Shown one piece after another: positions 8,546-17,344 of a stretch of 64,000 nt of DNA; the stretch's first letter is position 1; each line of letters begins with the position of its first letter. Below the pieces are notes generated by a model that made no database searches, was not told where the DNA came from, and worked only from the letters and a program-made list of their open reading frames with translations. Made by a program: the position numbers and the translations under genes. The stretch covers positions 29,089 through 93,088 of the forward strand of contig NZBG01000003.1 in assembly GCA_002687795.1 (NCBI GenBank), read 5' to 3'. Origin of the DNA: Candidatus Woesearchaeota archaeon. Lineage in GTDB: Archaea; Nanobdellota; Nanobdellia; Woesearchaeales; GCA-2687795.

Positions 8546-9517
8546 ATGTACAAGCTCAAACAATCACCTGAAGATTTCATTGTAAAAGAAATAAGCAACA
8601 TAGAGGTAACAGGAAAAGGAGACTACAGCTATTTCTTATTAAAGAAAAAGAATTATAACACACTAAGAGCCATAGAAAACATTGCAAAGTCTCTAAAGAT
8701 CCCCAGCAAGTTCATAGGCTTTGCAGGCAACAAAGATAAAATCGCAATAACAGAACAGGTTATCTCTATCAAAGCAGCAGGCAAAGAAAGAACAGAAAGG
8801 CTTCAGTTAAAAGATCTTAACCTAACATTCCTTGGCAAAGGAAACAAGCCTGTTTCATTAGGCGACTTAACAGGCAATGAATTCATAATAACAGTAAGAA
8901 ACCTCACCAAGAAAGAAACAGAAAACCTCCAAAATAAAATAAAGAACAAAAAACTCCTCATACCAAACTACTTCGGTGAGCAAAGGTTCTCAAAAAACAA
9001 CAAATCAATCGGAAAACACCTAATCAAAAAAGACTTCAGTAAAGCAATTGAATTAATCCTCAAAAATAACTCTGACTACAATCCTGAAATAAACGAACAC
9101 CTGTCAAAAGCTCAGAATGATTTCATAGGAGCATTAAGAAACATCCCAAAAAAGCTTCTAAAGCTCTATGTTCACTCTTATCAATCTTATCTTTGGAATC
9201 AAACAGTTGAAGAATACATAAACAAGAACGGCTTAAAAAACATAACCATCCCAATCATCGGCTTTGGAACAGAAATCTATGACAAACAAATCAACGAAAT
9301 CATCTCCAAAATAATAAAAAAAGAAAACATTGATTACAGGGATTTCATAATAAGAGAACTGCCTGAACTAAGCGCTGAAGGTCAGGAAAGAAACATGCTC
9401 ATAGAACTAACTGACTTAAAGATAATCAGCAAAGAAAAAGACAAAATAACATTAAGCTTTTCTCTGCCAAAAGGATGTTATGCTACTATTGTTATAAAAT
9501 TTCTAATAATATTGTAA
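8546..9517 (+). CDS. truD: tRNA pseudouridine synthase D
   Basis: 323 aa. The N-terminal catalytic signature GFAGNKDKIAITEQ (near 58-71) contains the Asp of the TruD family. Further conserved parts are NYFGEQRFS (near 139-147) and the region around LYVHSYQSYLWN. TruD modifies U13 or equivalent positions of tRNA. The protein is shorter than many archaeal TruD proteins, so the TRUD insertion domain is probably reduced. It closely follows corA. Confidence 0.92.
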   Translation: MYKLKQSPEDFIVKEISNIEVTGKGDYSYFLLKKKNYNTLRAIENIAKSLKIPSKFIGFAGNKDKIAITEQVISIKAAGKERTERLQLKDLNLTFLGKGNKPVSLGDLTGNEFIITVRNLTKKETENLQNKIKNKKLLIPNYFGEQRFSKNNKSIGKHLIKKDFSKAIELILKNNSDYNPEINEHLSKAQNDFIGALRNIPKKLLKLYVHSYQSYLWNQTVEEYINKNGLKNITIPIIGFGTEIYDKQINEIISKIIKKENIDYRDFIIRELPELSAEGQERNMLIELTDLKIISKEKDKITLSFSLPKGCYATIVIKFLIIL

Positions 9518-9639
9518 ATTTTCTCATAATATAATCTCCTTCTTTCCTTGTTTCATTTAAAAACAGCTCTTATTTTTGCCCTTTTTATTATGAAAAATCT
9601 TTTAATTAACTATATAAACCAAAAAGCAACAAAAAAACC

Positions 9640-10986
9640 ATGCAAAGAAAGCTATTTGACACAGACGGAATAAGAGGAGTTGCTAACCAATACCCTATAG
9701 ACCCTGAAACCATGGTAAAGATCGGCAAAGCAGCTGCCCATGTATTCAAAAACAGCAAAAAAAGGCACATAATTCTTATAGGAAAAGACACAAGGATCAG
9801 CGGCTATGTGATTGAATCCGCATTAACCTCAGGAATATGCTCATTAGGAGTTGATGTTCTTCTTGTAGGCCCAATGCCTACCCCTGCGATTGCCCATTTG
9901 ACCAAATCATTTGCAGCAGATGCTGGAATAGTTATCTCAGCCTCACATAACCCTGCAGAAGACAATGGAATAAAATTCTTCTCAAGCGACGGCTTCAAGC
10001 TATCAGACAATAAGGAACTGGAAATAGAGAAATATGTTTTCTCAAAAAAGGTCAACACAGAGCAAATCAAAGGGGAACTAATAGGCAAGGCATTCAGAAT
10101 CAATGATGCAAGAGGCCGATATATAGAATTTGCAAAAAACAGCATAAAAAATAATTCATTATCAGGGCTAAAAGTAATAGTTGACTGCGCAAACGGCGCA
10201 ACATACCATATTGCAGCCAAAATATTTAAGGAACTAGGAGCAGAAGTTACTGTTCTAAACAACAAGCCAAACGGATTAAACATCAACCTCAACTGCGGCG
10301 CTCTCCATCCAGAGGTTGTAAGAGAAGCAGTATTAAAAGAAAAAGCAGATATTGGAATATCCTTGGATGGCGATGGCGATAGGGTAATAATGGCTGATGA
10401 AAAAGGCAACATAATCGATGGAGACTCAATAATGGCAATTTGCGGGCTTCATCTTCTGAAAAAGAACAAGCTTAAAGACAACACAATTGTTGCAACCGGC
10501 TACAGCAACCTTGCTCTTGATGAATTAATGAAAAAGAATGGAGGCAAAGTTATAAGAGCCCAAAACGGCGACAGGTATGTAATAGATGAAATGAGAAAAA
10601 ACAGCTATGTCCTTGGAGGAGAGCAGTCCGGCCATATTATCTTCATGAACCAGACAACAACAGGAGACGGTATCATAGCAGCTCTGCAGGTATTAAACAT
10701 TATGAAAAAAACAGGAAAACCCTTATCAGAACTGGCAAAATGCCTAAAAAAATATCCTCAGGTCTTGGTAAACATCAATGTTAAAAAGAAGATTCTCTTT
10801 GAAGAGATGGAAGAGGTCAATGAAGAAATAAAAAAAGCTGAAAAAGAGCTAAAAGGAAGATTATTGATAAGATACAGCGGCACACAAAACATTGCAAGAA
10901 TCATGGTAGAAGGCAAAGATAAGAACAAGATTAATAAACTTGCAAATAAGATAGCAGAAAAGATAAAAAAAGAAATAGGTGTATAA
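9640..10986 (+). CDS. glmM: phosphoglucosamine mutase
   Basis: 448 aa, standard alpha-D-phosphohexomutase length. Catalytic phosphoserine loop SASHNP (near 101-106), metal loop DGDGDR (near 243-248) and C-terminal phosphate loop RYSGTQN (near 411-417; Glu of the more usual SGTE is Gln). Converts glucosamine-6-P to glucosamine-1-P. It heads a four-gene UDP-GlcNAc operon with an IMPase-like gene, a GlmU-like gene and glmS, with 1-nt gaps or overlaps. TATA (TATATAAA, 9610-9617) sits at leaderless distance. The operon makes the specificity GlmM rather than phosphomannomutase likely. Confidence 0.9.
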   Translation: MQRKLFDTDGIRGVANQYPIDPETMVKIGKAAAHVFKNSKKRHIILIGKDTRISGYVIESALTSGICSLGVDVLLVGPMPTPAIAHLTKSFAADAGIVISASHNPAEDNGIKFFSSDGFKLSDNKELEIEKYVFSKKVNTEQIKGELIGKAFRINDARGRYIEFAKNSIKNNSLSGLKVIVDCANGATYHIAAKIFKELGAEVTVLNNKPNGLNINLNCGALHPEVVREAVLKEKADIGISLDGDGDRVIMADEKGNIIDGDSIMAICGLHLLKKNKLKDNTIVATGYSNLALDELMKKNGGKVIRAQNGDRYVIDEMRKNSYVLGGEQSGHIIFMNQTTTGDGIIAALQVLNIMKKTGKPLSELAKCLKKYPQVLVNINVKKKILFEEMEEVNEEIKKAEKELKGRLLIRYSGTQNIARIMVEGKDKNKINKLANKIAEKIKKEIGV

Positions 10987-10987
10987 A

Positions 10988-11761
10988 ATGGATTTTATGA
11001 AAGTTGCAATCAAAGCTGCAAAAGCAGCAGGTGAAATCATAAAGAAAAGAGATTTAGGGAAAATAAAAGAAAAAACAATACCTGGCGACCTTGTTACAAA
11101 AGCTGATATTGAAGCTAACGATATAATTATAAAGATAATAAAAGAGAACTTCCCTGAGCATAATATAATTTCAGAAGAAATACACTTTGATAATATTCCC
11201 TCAGGTTATACCTGGGTTATTGACCCAATAGACGGGACACTGCCTTACACTTTAGGCTTTGACTATTCTGCTGTATCTATCACATTAATGAAAGACCATG
11301 TACCTATCGTAACTGTAATCTTTCACCCAATGTTAAATGAGCTCTTTACCGCAGAGAAAGACAAAGGAGCCTTCATGAACGGAAAAAGAATAAAAGTTAG
11401 TAACGAGAACAGGCTCTCGCATAGTACTGGATATTGTTATTTCCTTAAAACCAACAGGAGCAAAGGTATTAAGACAATCTTGCTTAAATTAGCTGATAAA
11501 GTAAAGTTCTTTTTTGAGACTGGCTGCGGCTGTTGGGATTTCACTAGAATTGCCCAGGGAAGAACAGACTGGTTCACTCATGAGTACCATAGTATTTGGG
11601 ACCTTGTGCCTGGTGTTTTATTAATAACAGAAGCAGGAGGCAAAGCAACAGACCTAGAAGGCAAGCCATTAGACCTATCAAAGAAAAAGAATGCCTGTAT
11701 CCTATCAAATGGAAAAGTCCATGATCAAATTATCAAAGCCATAAAAAAAGGTGATGAATAA
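10988..11761 (+). CDS. inositol monophosphatase family phosphatase
   Basis: 257 aa from the ATG one base after the glmM stop; an in-frame GTG overlapping glmM is less likely. Metal-binding motifs: SEE near 57, DPIDGTLPYTLGF (near 79-91) and WDLVPGVLLITEAGG (near 208-222). Members hydrolyse inositol-1-P, fructose-1,6-bisphosphate or related phosphates with Mg2+. Position inside the UDP-GlcNAc operon suggests a role in sugar-phosphate supply, perhaps fructose-6-P for GlmS; that is inference. Its TAA overlaps the next ATG. Confidence 0.85.
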   Translation: MDFMKVAIKAAKAAGEIIKKRDLGKIKEKTIPGDLVTKADIEANDIIIKIIKENFPEHNIISEEIHFDNIPSGYTWVIDPIDGTLPYTLGFDYSAVSITLMKDHVPIVTVIFHPMLNELFTAEKDKGAFMNGKRIKVSNENRLSHSTGYCYFLKTNRSKGIKTILLKLADKVKFFFETGCGCWDFTRIAQGRTDWFTHEYHSIWDLVPGVLLITEAGGKATDLEGKPLDLSKKKNACILSNGKVHDQIIKAIKKGDE

Positions 11762-12948
11762 TGCAAGCCATAATCCTGGCAGCAGGACTTGGAACAAGAA
11801 CATACCCTTTAACCCTAACAAGGCCAAAGCCCCTCCTAAAAGTAGCCAATAAAACAATAATAGAACATAACCTTGAACAACTAAAAGGCCTGGTAGAAGA
11901 AGTAATCATTGTTATAGGGTACAAAGGAGAGATGATAAAAAAGCTTATTGGAAAGAGCTTTAACAAACTAAAAATAACCTATGTCCTGCAAAAACAGCAG
12001 CTTGGCTCAGGACATGCTTTAGAGCTATGCAAAAACAAGCTCAAAGACAGCTTCATTGTCATGAACGGAGACGATATCTTCTGCAAAGAGGATATTGAAA
12101 GATGCCTTAAGCACAAATATTGTATTCTTGCAAAAAAGGTTGAGAATCCCTATATCTTTGGCATCTTAAAAGTTAAAGGCAAGTATGTCTTAGAAATCAT
12201 AGAGAAACCAAAGAAGTACCTCTCTGCCTTGGCTAACACAGGGCTTTACCGACTCGACAAAGACATCTTTAATATAAAGCTTAAAAAAACTGCAAGGCAG
12301 GAATACGAAATTACCGATTATATCAATGAGCTTGCAAAAGAAAACAATGTTAGCTTTATCAAAGCAAAAGAATACTGGTTTCCTGTTTCTTACCCTTGGA
12401 GCCTGTTAAATGCAAACGAGTTCTTCATTAACAAAATTAACAAAAACGAAATAAAAGGCAAAGTTGAAAGCAATGTTATAATCAAAGATAAAATAATTGT
12501 TGGCAAAGGCACAACCATCAAATCAGGCTCATGCATTGAAGGACCTGTTATAATCGGAGAAAACTGCGAGATTGGCCCTAACTCTTACCTCAGGAAAGGC
12601 GCAACCATAGGCAACAACTGCAAAATAGGAAATGCATGCGAAATAAAGAATTCTATTCTCATGGACAACACAAAAGTCCCGCACTTAAGTTACGTTGCAG
12701 ACAGTATTATCGGTGAGAACTGCAACCTGGGTGCAGGAACAATCATTGCCAACCTAAGGCATGACAAAGAAAACGTCAAATCAAAAGTTAAAAATGAATT
12801 GATTGACACAGGAAGAAGAAAGTTTGGAGCTGTTATTGGAGACAATGTCCATACAGGAATCAACACCTCAATCTACCCTGGCAGAAAGCTCTGGCCAGGC
12901 ATGAACACAGTCCCTGGAGAGGTTGTCAGGAAAGACATCACAGAATAA
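11761..12948 (+). CDS. glmU: bifunctional sugar-1-phosphate nucleotidylyltransferase/acetyltransferase (GlmU-like)
   Basis: 395 aa. The N-terminal nucleotidyltransferase domain begins with AIILAAGLGTRTYPLTLTRP (near 3-22) and has NGDD for metal binding. From about residue 235 a left-handed beta-helix of isoleucine-patch repeats (IGENCEIGPNSYLRKGATIG) ends the protein, as in archaeal GlmU-type enzymes that acetylate glucosamine-1-P and form UDP-GlcNAc. Neighbouring glmM and glmS strongly support this role. Start overlaps the previous stop (TAATG). Confidence 0.88.
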   Translation: MQAIILAAGLGTRTYPLTLTRPKPLLKVANKTIIEHNLEQLKGLVEEVIIVIGYKGEMIKKLIGKSFNKLKITYVLQKQQLGSGHALELCKNKLKDSFIVMNGDDIFCKEDIERCLKHKYCILAKKVENPYIFGILKVKGKYVLEIIEKPKKYLSALANTGLYRLDKDIFNIKLKKTARQEYEITDYINELAKENNVSFIKAKEYWFPVSYPWSLLNANEFFINKINKNEIKGKVESNVIIKDKIIVGKGTTIKSGSCIEGPVIIGENCEIGPNSYLRKGATIGNNCKIGNACEIKNSILMDNTKVPHLSYVADSIIGENCNLGAGTIIANLRHDKENVKSKVKNELIDTGRRKFGAVIGDNVHTGINTSIYPGRKLWPGMNTVPGEVVRKDITE

Positions 12949-12949
12949 A

Positions 12950-14719
12950 ATGTGCGGAATAACCGGCTACAAAGGAAAAAGGAATGCCTCAGAGATTGTG
13001 ATCAAAGGCTTAAAGAAGCTTGAATACAGAGGCTATGACAGCTGGGGTATTGCTATCAAAACAGACAATCACCTTAATGTCATCAAAAGGATTGGAAAGA
13101 TTGGCGATGTTTCTTCTAAAGAATTAAAGCTAAAGAAATCAAGCTTTGGAATAGCGCACACAAGATGGGCAACCACCGGCAAAGTAACCCAGGAAAATGC
13201 TCATCCTCACCTTTCAATGGACAACAAAATAGCTGTTGTCCACAACGGCATCATAGAGAATTATCAGGAGCTAAAGAAATTCTTAACAAAGCAAGGCTTT
13301 AAATTCAGATCAGAAACTGACACAGAAGTAATCCCTCAGTTTATCCAATACTTCATGGACAAAGGCAACAGCTTTAATGACGCTGTTATCAACACAATAA
13401 AAAAGCTGGAAGGAAGGTTTGCAATTGTTGCGATCAACAAAGATTATGACACAATGATAGGAGCAAGAAGAGGCTCTCCTTTAGTTCTTGGAGTTGGAAA
13501 AGATGAATTCTTCCTTGCATCTGATATCCCTGCTTTCCTTGAATACACAAAAGATGTAATATTCCTTGACGATAATGAGATTGTATTCATCAACAGTAAG
13601 ACTGAAATCAGAAACTTCCAGACAAACAAAAAGGTTGAAAAGAAAACTGAAAAGATTGACTGGGATGCTAAGGAAGCAGAAAAAGGCTCTTTTCCCCACT
13701 TTATGCTCAAAGAAATCCTTGAGCAAAAGGAAAGCATTGCAAGAGCAGTTAACCAGGACTTAGACGAAATAAAAAGAATAGCAAAACTGATAAATGATGC
13801 CTTTGGAGTCTTTATTGTAGGCTGCGGCACCGCTGGCAAGGTATGCCACACTGCAACTTATTTATTCTCAAGGATAGCAGACAAGCATGTAAACTTCTCC
13901 TTTTCATCAGAGTTTCCAAACTACCAACACTTCTTAACAGACAAAACCCTGATGATAGCAGTATCCCAGAGCGGGGAAACCGCAGATACACTAGAAGCAA
14001 TCGAAGCAGCAAAGAAAAAAGGTGTCAAAGTTCTCTCAATAGTAAACGTCTATGGCAGCTCAATGACAAGAATATCTGACTACAATATCTATGTCAAATC
14101 AGGCCCTGAGAAATGCGTTGCATCAACAAAGGTAACAACAGGCCAATTAGCAATATTAACAATGTTAGCTTATGCATGCGCAGGAAAACTGGAAGAAGGC
14201 ACTAAACTCATAAAACAGACAATAACAGACATCAACAAAACAATAAACGACTCTTACCTTAAAAAGATAAAATCATTAGCAGAAAAAATCAGGGACAATG
14301 AGAGCATGTACATAATCGGAAGAGGCCTTAACTACCCCATTGCCCTGGAATCTGCAATAAAACTCCAGGAAGTAAGCTATATCCATGCAGAAGGCTTTGC
14401 TGGCGGAGAGCTTAAGCATGGCCCTCTTGCCTTAATTGACAACAAAACACCCTGCATTGCATTAGTTGCAAACGATGAAACCAAAGCAGACATCCTTAGC
14501 AATGCAGAAGAGGTTAAATCAAGAGCTGGCCTTATCATAGGTGTAGCCCCTGAAAACAATCCTGCCTTTGATTATTGGCTGGAAGTGCCTGATTCAGGTA
14601 ACTGCTCGCCTATTGTTAATATTATACCAGTACAGCTGTTAGCTTATTATTTATCTACTCTAAAAGGCATTGATCCAGATTACCCAAAAAATTTAGCAAA
14701 GTGCGTAAGTGTAAAGTGA
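12950..14719 (+). CDS. glmS: glutamine-fructose-6-phosphate aminotransferase (isomerizing)
   Basis: 589 aa. The start is the ATG whose second codon is Cys (MCGITGY), because the class II glutaminase needs an N-terminal Cys nucleophile; upstream in-frame starts would bury it. Glutaminase motifs HTRWATTG and HNGIIENY are present, then two SIS domains (near 285-415 and 455-580) with SQSGETADT and the late GGELKHGPLALID. Makes glucosamine-6-P from fructose-6-P and glutamine, the entry to UDP-GlcNAc. It begins one base after the glmU-like stop. Last gene of the operon. Confidence 0.96.
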   Translation: MCGITGYKGKRNASEIVIKGLKKLEYRGYDSWGIAIKTDNHLNVIKRIGKIGDVSSKELKLKKSSFGIAHTRWATTGKVTQENAHPHLSMDNKIAVVHNGIIENYQELKKFLTKQGFKFRSETDTEVIPQFIQYFMDKGNSFNDAVINTIKKLEGRFAIVAINKDYDTMIGARRGSPLVLGVGKDEFFLASDIPAFLEYTKDVIFLDDNEIVFINSKTEIRNFQTNKKVEKKTEKIDWDAKEAEKGSFPHFMLKEILEQKESIARAVNQDLDEIKRIAKLINDAFGVFIVGCGTAGKVCHTATYLFSRIADKHVNFSFSSEFPNYQHFLTDKTLMIAVSQSGETADTLEAIEAAKKKGVKVLSIVNVYGSSMTRISDYNIYVKSGPEKCVASTKVTTGQLAILTMLAYACAGKLEEGTKLIKQTITDINKTINDSYLKKIKSLAEKIRDNESMYIIGRGLNYPIALESAIKLQEVSYIHAEGFAGGELKHGPLALIDNKTPCIALVANDETKADILSNAEEVKSRAGLIIGVAPENNPAFDYWLEVPDSGNCSPIVNIIPVQLLAYYLSTLKGIDPDYPKNLAKCVSVK

Positions 14720-14743
14720 TGTTCCTATAACATTAAAGATTTT

Positions 14744-15253
14744 CTATTCTTCTATTATTTCCTTTGTTTTAGAAATAATCTTCTTAGCTAGTTCAAGCTG
14801 TTCTTCATAAAGATTATCTTTAAGTGAAAGGCTTGTCCCATATTGATATTGCTCTCTTACTTCAATAGTTGTTTGTTCTTTGCTTTCTTCTGCATCCAAA
14901 GGTGATATCTTATCTATCATTTCTTTTTCAATATCTATCTTTCCATCCTCAATTAGACTGTTAATTAATGCAAATGTACATTCCTGATTTCTTGCTTCAT
15001 AACCAAACTTTGCTGCAATTGCTAATAAACAATGGTACATAGCATAAAAAACTGTACTTGCACTTATATCTGAGAAACTGCCTTCTTTCAGATAGATTGT
15101 TGCTTTAAGATAATGGTCTGCTTTGTTTATATATTCTCTAGCTTTTTCTTTGCTAGGATTTACTTTAACAAGACCTCTATGAGTATCGGAATCTTTTAGC
15201 TCTTTTTCAGCCTTTCTTAAACACCATTCAACCTTGTTCTTTGCATGGCTCAT
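14744..15253 (-). CDS. HEPN domain protein, partner of MNT nucleotidyltransferase
   Basis: 169 aa, mostly helical, with the HEPN-like stretch VFYAMYHCLLAIAAK (near 67-81) and ARNQECTFAL after it. HEPN proteins paired with MNT nucleotidyltransferases form toxin-antitoxin modules in which the HEPN member is an RNase and the MNT member inactivates it. A clear Rx4-6H catalytic motif is not visible; REQYQYG near 132 is a possible degenerate site, so RNase activity is uncertain. Its ATG overlaps the stop of the upstream MNT gene (ATGA), indicating translational coupling. Confidence 0.75.
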   Translation of the reverse strand: MSHAKNKVEWCLRKAEKELKDSDTHRGLVKVNPSKEKAREYINKADHYLKATIYLKEGSFSDISASTVFYAMYHCLLAIAAKFGYEARNQECTFALINSLIEDGKIDIEKEMIDKISPLDAEESKEQTTIEVREQYQYGTSLSLKDNLYEEQLELAKKIISKTKEIIEE

Positions 15254-15831
15254 TCTTCAACTAAATCAATAAGTTTATCTTCTCCAAAAGCCACAATACC
15301 TTTTATCGCACTCAATAAAGCTTTATCTTCTCTTTTTATATTTGCTTTAACATCTTCTTTAGATTGGTACATTGGATGTAATTTCTTGATATTTACAAGG
15401 TTAATATTTTCCACCTCTTTTTTCACCTTTGGAAACCTTTTCTGGCTAGTTATCAACAAAACATCTATATCATTAACTTCTTTTTTTCTTAGTATAGAAC
15501 CAAACAATACCGCCACATTTGCATTCTTAATCTTCTTGAGTTCATTAATCCATACCTTTACATAACTAGGTGCTTGTTCAGCCTCTCTTTTTAGCAGAAA
15601 TCTAATATAATCTTTTACATAATCATTCCTCATATTTAGCTTGTATATCCTTGCTTTTCCAATCTCTTTGGATTTCAGTATATTTTCTTTCTCCAGCCTC
15701 CTAGCTATCTTAAGAGCACCCATTGGGCTGATCCCCAAATGCTTTCCCATGCTTCTAGCATTATATTGTTTCTCCGGACTCTTGAAAATGCTCAACACAA
15801 AGAGCATCTCATTATTGGTTATATCCTTCAT
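15250..15831 (-). CDS. winged-helix fused to MNT nucleotidyltransferase (antitoxin-like)
   Basis: 193 aa. Residues 1-65 look like a winged helix-turn-helix (SMGKHLGISPMGALKIARRL, then a wing KSKEIGKARIYKL). Residues 100-190 form a minimal nucleotidyltransferase with LFGSILRKKEVNDIDVLLI: G111-S112 and D121/D123 match the GSx(n)DxD active site. MNT antitoxins AMPylate or bind the HEPN partner. The fused DNA-binding domain suggests the protein also represses its own operon, and two identical-core palindromes cover the promoter. First gene of the two-gene operon. Confidence 0.82.
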   Translation of the reverse strand: MKDITNNEMLFVLSIFKSPEKQYNARSMGKHLGISPMGALKIARRLEKENILKSKEIGKARIYKLNMRNDYVKDYIRFLLKREAEQAPSYVKVWINELKKIKNANVAVLFGSILRKKEVNDIDVLLITSQKRFPKVKKEVENINLVNIKKLHPMYQSKEDVKANIKREDKALLSAIKGIVAFGEDKLIDLVEE

Positions 15832-15832
15832 T

Positions 15833-15870
15833 TAAACTCACAGTTTACATATATAAACTCTAAGTTTATA
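15833..15870. promoter_or_regulatory. twin palindromic operators of the MNT-HEPN operon
   Basis: TAAACT-CAC-AGTTTA (15833-15847) and TATAAACT-CTA-AGTTTATA (15852-15870) share the core TAAACT-N3-AGTTTA. Their centres are 21 bp apart, two DNA turns, so two dimers could bind one face. The first starts one base upstream of the operon start codon; the second overlaps the TATA region (TTTATATA) on the minus strand. Ideal for autorepression by the winged-helix domain of the MNT protein. Confidence 0.75.
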
Positions 15871-15896
15871 TGCCTTTCGGTTTTAAGAAGTCAGAA

Positions 15897-15968
15897 CGCC
15901 CCTACCGGGATTTGAACCCGGGCCACAACCTCCGCAAGGTTGCATCCTATCCGCTAGACTATAGGGGC
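15897..15968 (-). tRNA. tRNA-Arg (anticodon GCG)
   Basis: 72-nt cloverleaf without intron. Acceptor GCCCCTA pairs with TAGGGGC and the discriminator is G. The anticodon loop TTGCGGA sits on CAACC/GGTTG, giving anticodon GCG. The T-arm is CCGGG-TTCAAAT-CCCGG. No CCA is encoded. A TATA-like CTTATAAATC lies about 25 nt upstream on the minus strand. Confidence 0.92.
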
Positions 15969-16069
15969 ATGTTGAAGGATAATCCTTATAGATTTATAAG
16001 TTATCTTTACCACCCACTGATGATAAATATAGAAAGATTTATAACGGATGAAATAGTACCATTTTCTTT

Positions 16070-17140
16070 ATGGCAAGCAATATACAGGACTTGGAAGAAA
16101 GGGCTAGGAACCTATATGCAAAAGGATTAGATCCAACTACATTATCCAAATTGCAGGAAATTGATGATCCTTTAGATAGGCTATATTGTACGCTTTCAGT
16201 ATTACTCCAATCTCCTGAATCTCAAATAGCTGATGACATAAAAGGACCTTTACAACAAACTGTTTCTGATTCATATGAAAAAGCCATTAAGGAAAAAGAG
16301 AGTCTAGAGAAAAAAACAATAACCGATAAGTTAACTGGATTATTTAATAGATTACATCTGGAAAATACAGTTTGCAATGAATTGTCCAGTGCATATAGGG
16401 ATGGCAAGAAAAAATTCTCAGTCTTATTATTTGATATTGACTTTTTTAAGAAATTTAATGATACATATGGGCACACAGCAGGCGATACTGTTTTAATATC
16501 ACTTGGGGAAATTGTTGATGGAATAACTAGACAGCATGATATTCCTTGTCGCTATGGTGGTGAAGAGTTTGTAGTTGTTTTGCCAGAAACAGATTTAGAT
16601 GGCGCAATAAAATATGGTTATCATCTAAATAAAGAAATTGGAAATACCAATATTACTTTCACTGATGAAGATGGTAATGAACAATCAAAATCAATAAATA
16701 TCAGCACTGGTGTTACTGAGATTGATCAGGATGATCCTGTTTGGCTTCTTTATGGTAAAGCAGGAAGGGATATGATAAGAAATTATATTGGAAGTGGTTC
16801 CGATATTGAAGGAGAAGATGCAGCAGATATAATGGAACAATATCTCAGTATTTTCAAAAGAAAAGAAGAGGATGGTGATCATCCACGTTCCAGAAGAAAG
16901 AAACCTACAAAAAAGCTATTGAAAGAACAGCTACAAGATGTAGGTGATTTTGTTAGAAAATGGTTGGTAGAAAAGAAAAAGGATAATACCTCTGTTCACG
17001 AATCAAATCAGCAAATAGCTTTTGATTATATAATTAAAAGGGCTGATAATCTCCTGTATTTTGTAAAGAAAAGTGGAAGAAATAATATTGGGTATCGTAA
17101 GAAAGAAACTAACGAGAATGTTCTTTATAGAAAGGACTAA
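16070..17140 (+). CDS. GGDEF domain diguanylate cyclase-like protein
   Basis: 356 aa. A helical N-terminus (1-85) precedes a GGDEF domain beginning TDKLTGLFNR (near 85-94). The metal site FDIDFFKKFND (D122, D124), active site GGEEF (163-167) and product-inhibition RxxD motif RQHD (154-157), five residues before GGEEF, are all intact. The closing motif ADNLLYFVKKSGRNNI is displaced by an unusual insertion of roughly 90-100 charged residues (about 225-325). Sequence predicts c-di-GMP synthesis from two GTP. Such enzymes are common in bacteria and rare in archaea, suggesting transfer. Leaderless TATA (TTTATAAC) near 16039. Confidence 0.9.
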   Translation: MASNIQDLEERARNLYAKGLDPTTLSKLQEIDDPLDRLYCTLSVLLQSPESQIADDIKGPLQQTVSDSYEKAIKEKESLEKKTITDKLTGLFNRLHLENTVCNELSSAYRDGKKKFSVLLFDIDFFKKFNDTYGHTAGDTVLISLGEIVDGITRQHDIPCRYGGEEFVVVLPETDLDGAIKYGYHLNKEIGNTNITFTDEDGNEQSKSINISTGVTEIDQDDPVWLLYGKAGRDMIRNYIGSGSDIEGEDAADIMEQYLSIFKRKEEDGDHPRSRRKKPTKKLLKEQLQDVGDFVRKWLVEKKKDNTSVHESNQQIAFDYIIKRADNLLYFVKKSGRNNIGYRKKETNENVLYRKD

Positions 17141-17344
17141 GCATATAAGGCAATGATTCTTTTATGTTCAAGTAAGGGATATTATTCACAAACCTACCTC
17201 TTAACATCCAGTCCAACCTTTTTCTAACTTTACTTTTTTATTACAGAAAGATATTCTCAGAACAGTCGTTTAATTCTATAAAATAACCTTTAAACAACAA
17301 CAAACTATAAAAACAAACATATCCTGTTTCTTAAATGGTTTTAA

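Noticed and set aside
9804..10412. 202-codon open frame on the minus strand inside glmM
   Set aside because: Antisense shadow of a well-conserved gene; no promoter and no recognisable protein. The same holds for the 123-codon frame opposite cbf5 and others.
15869..16130. Plus-strand open frame with HRDSNPG-like text (RDLNPGHNL) around 15910
   Set aside because: This peptide pattern is the antisense translation of a tRNA T-arm; it covers tRNA-Arg(GCG).
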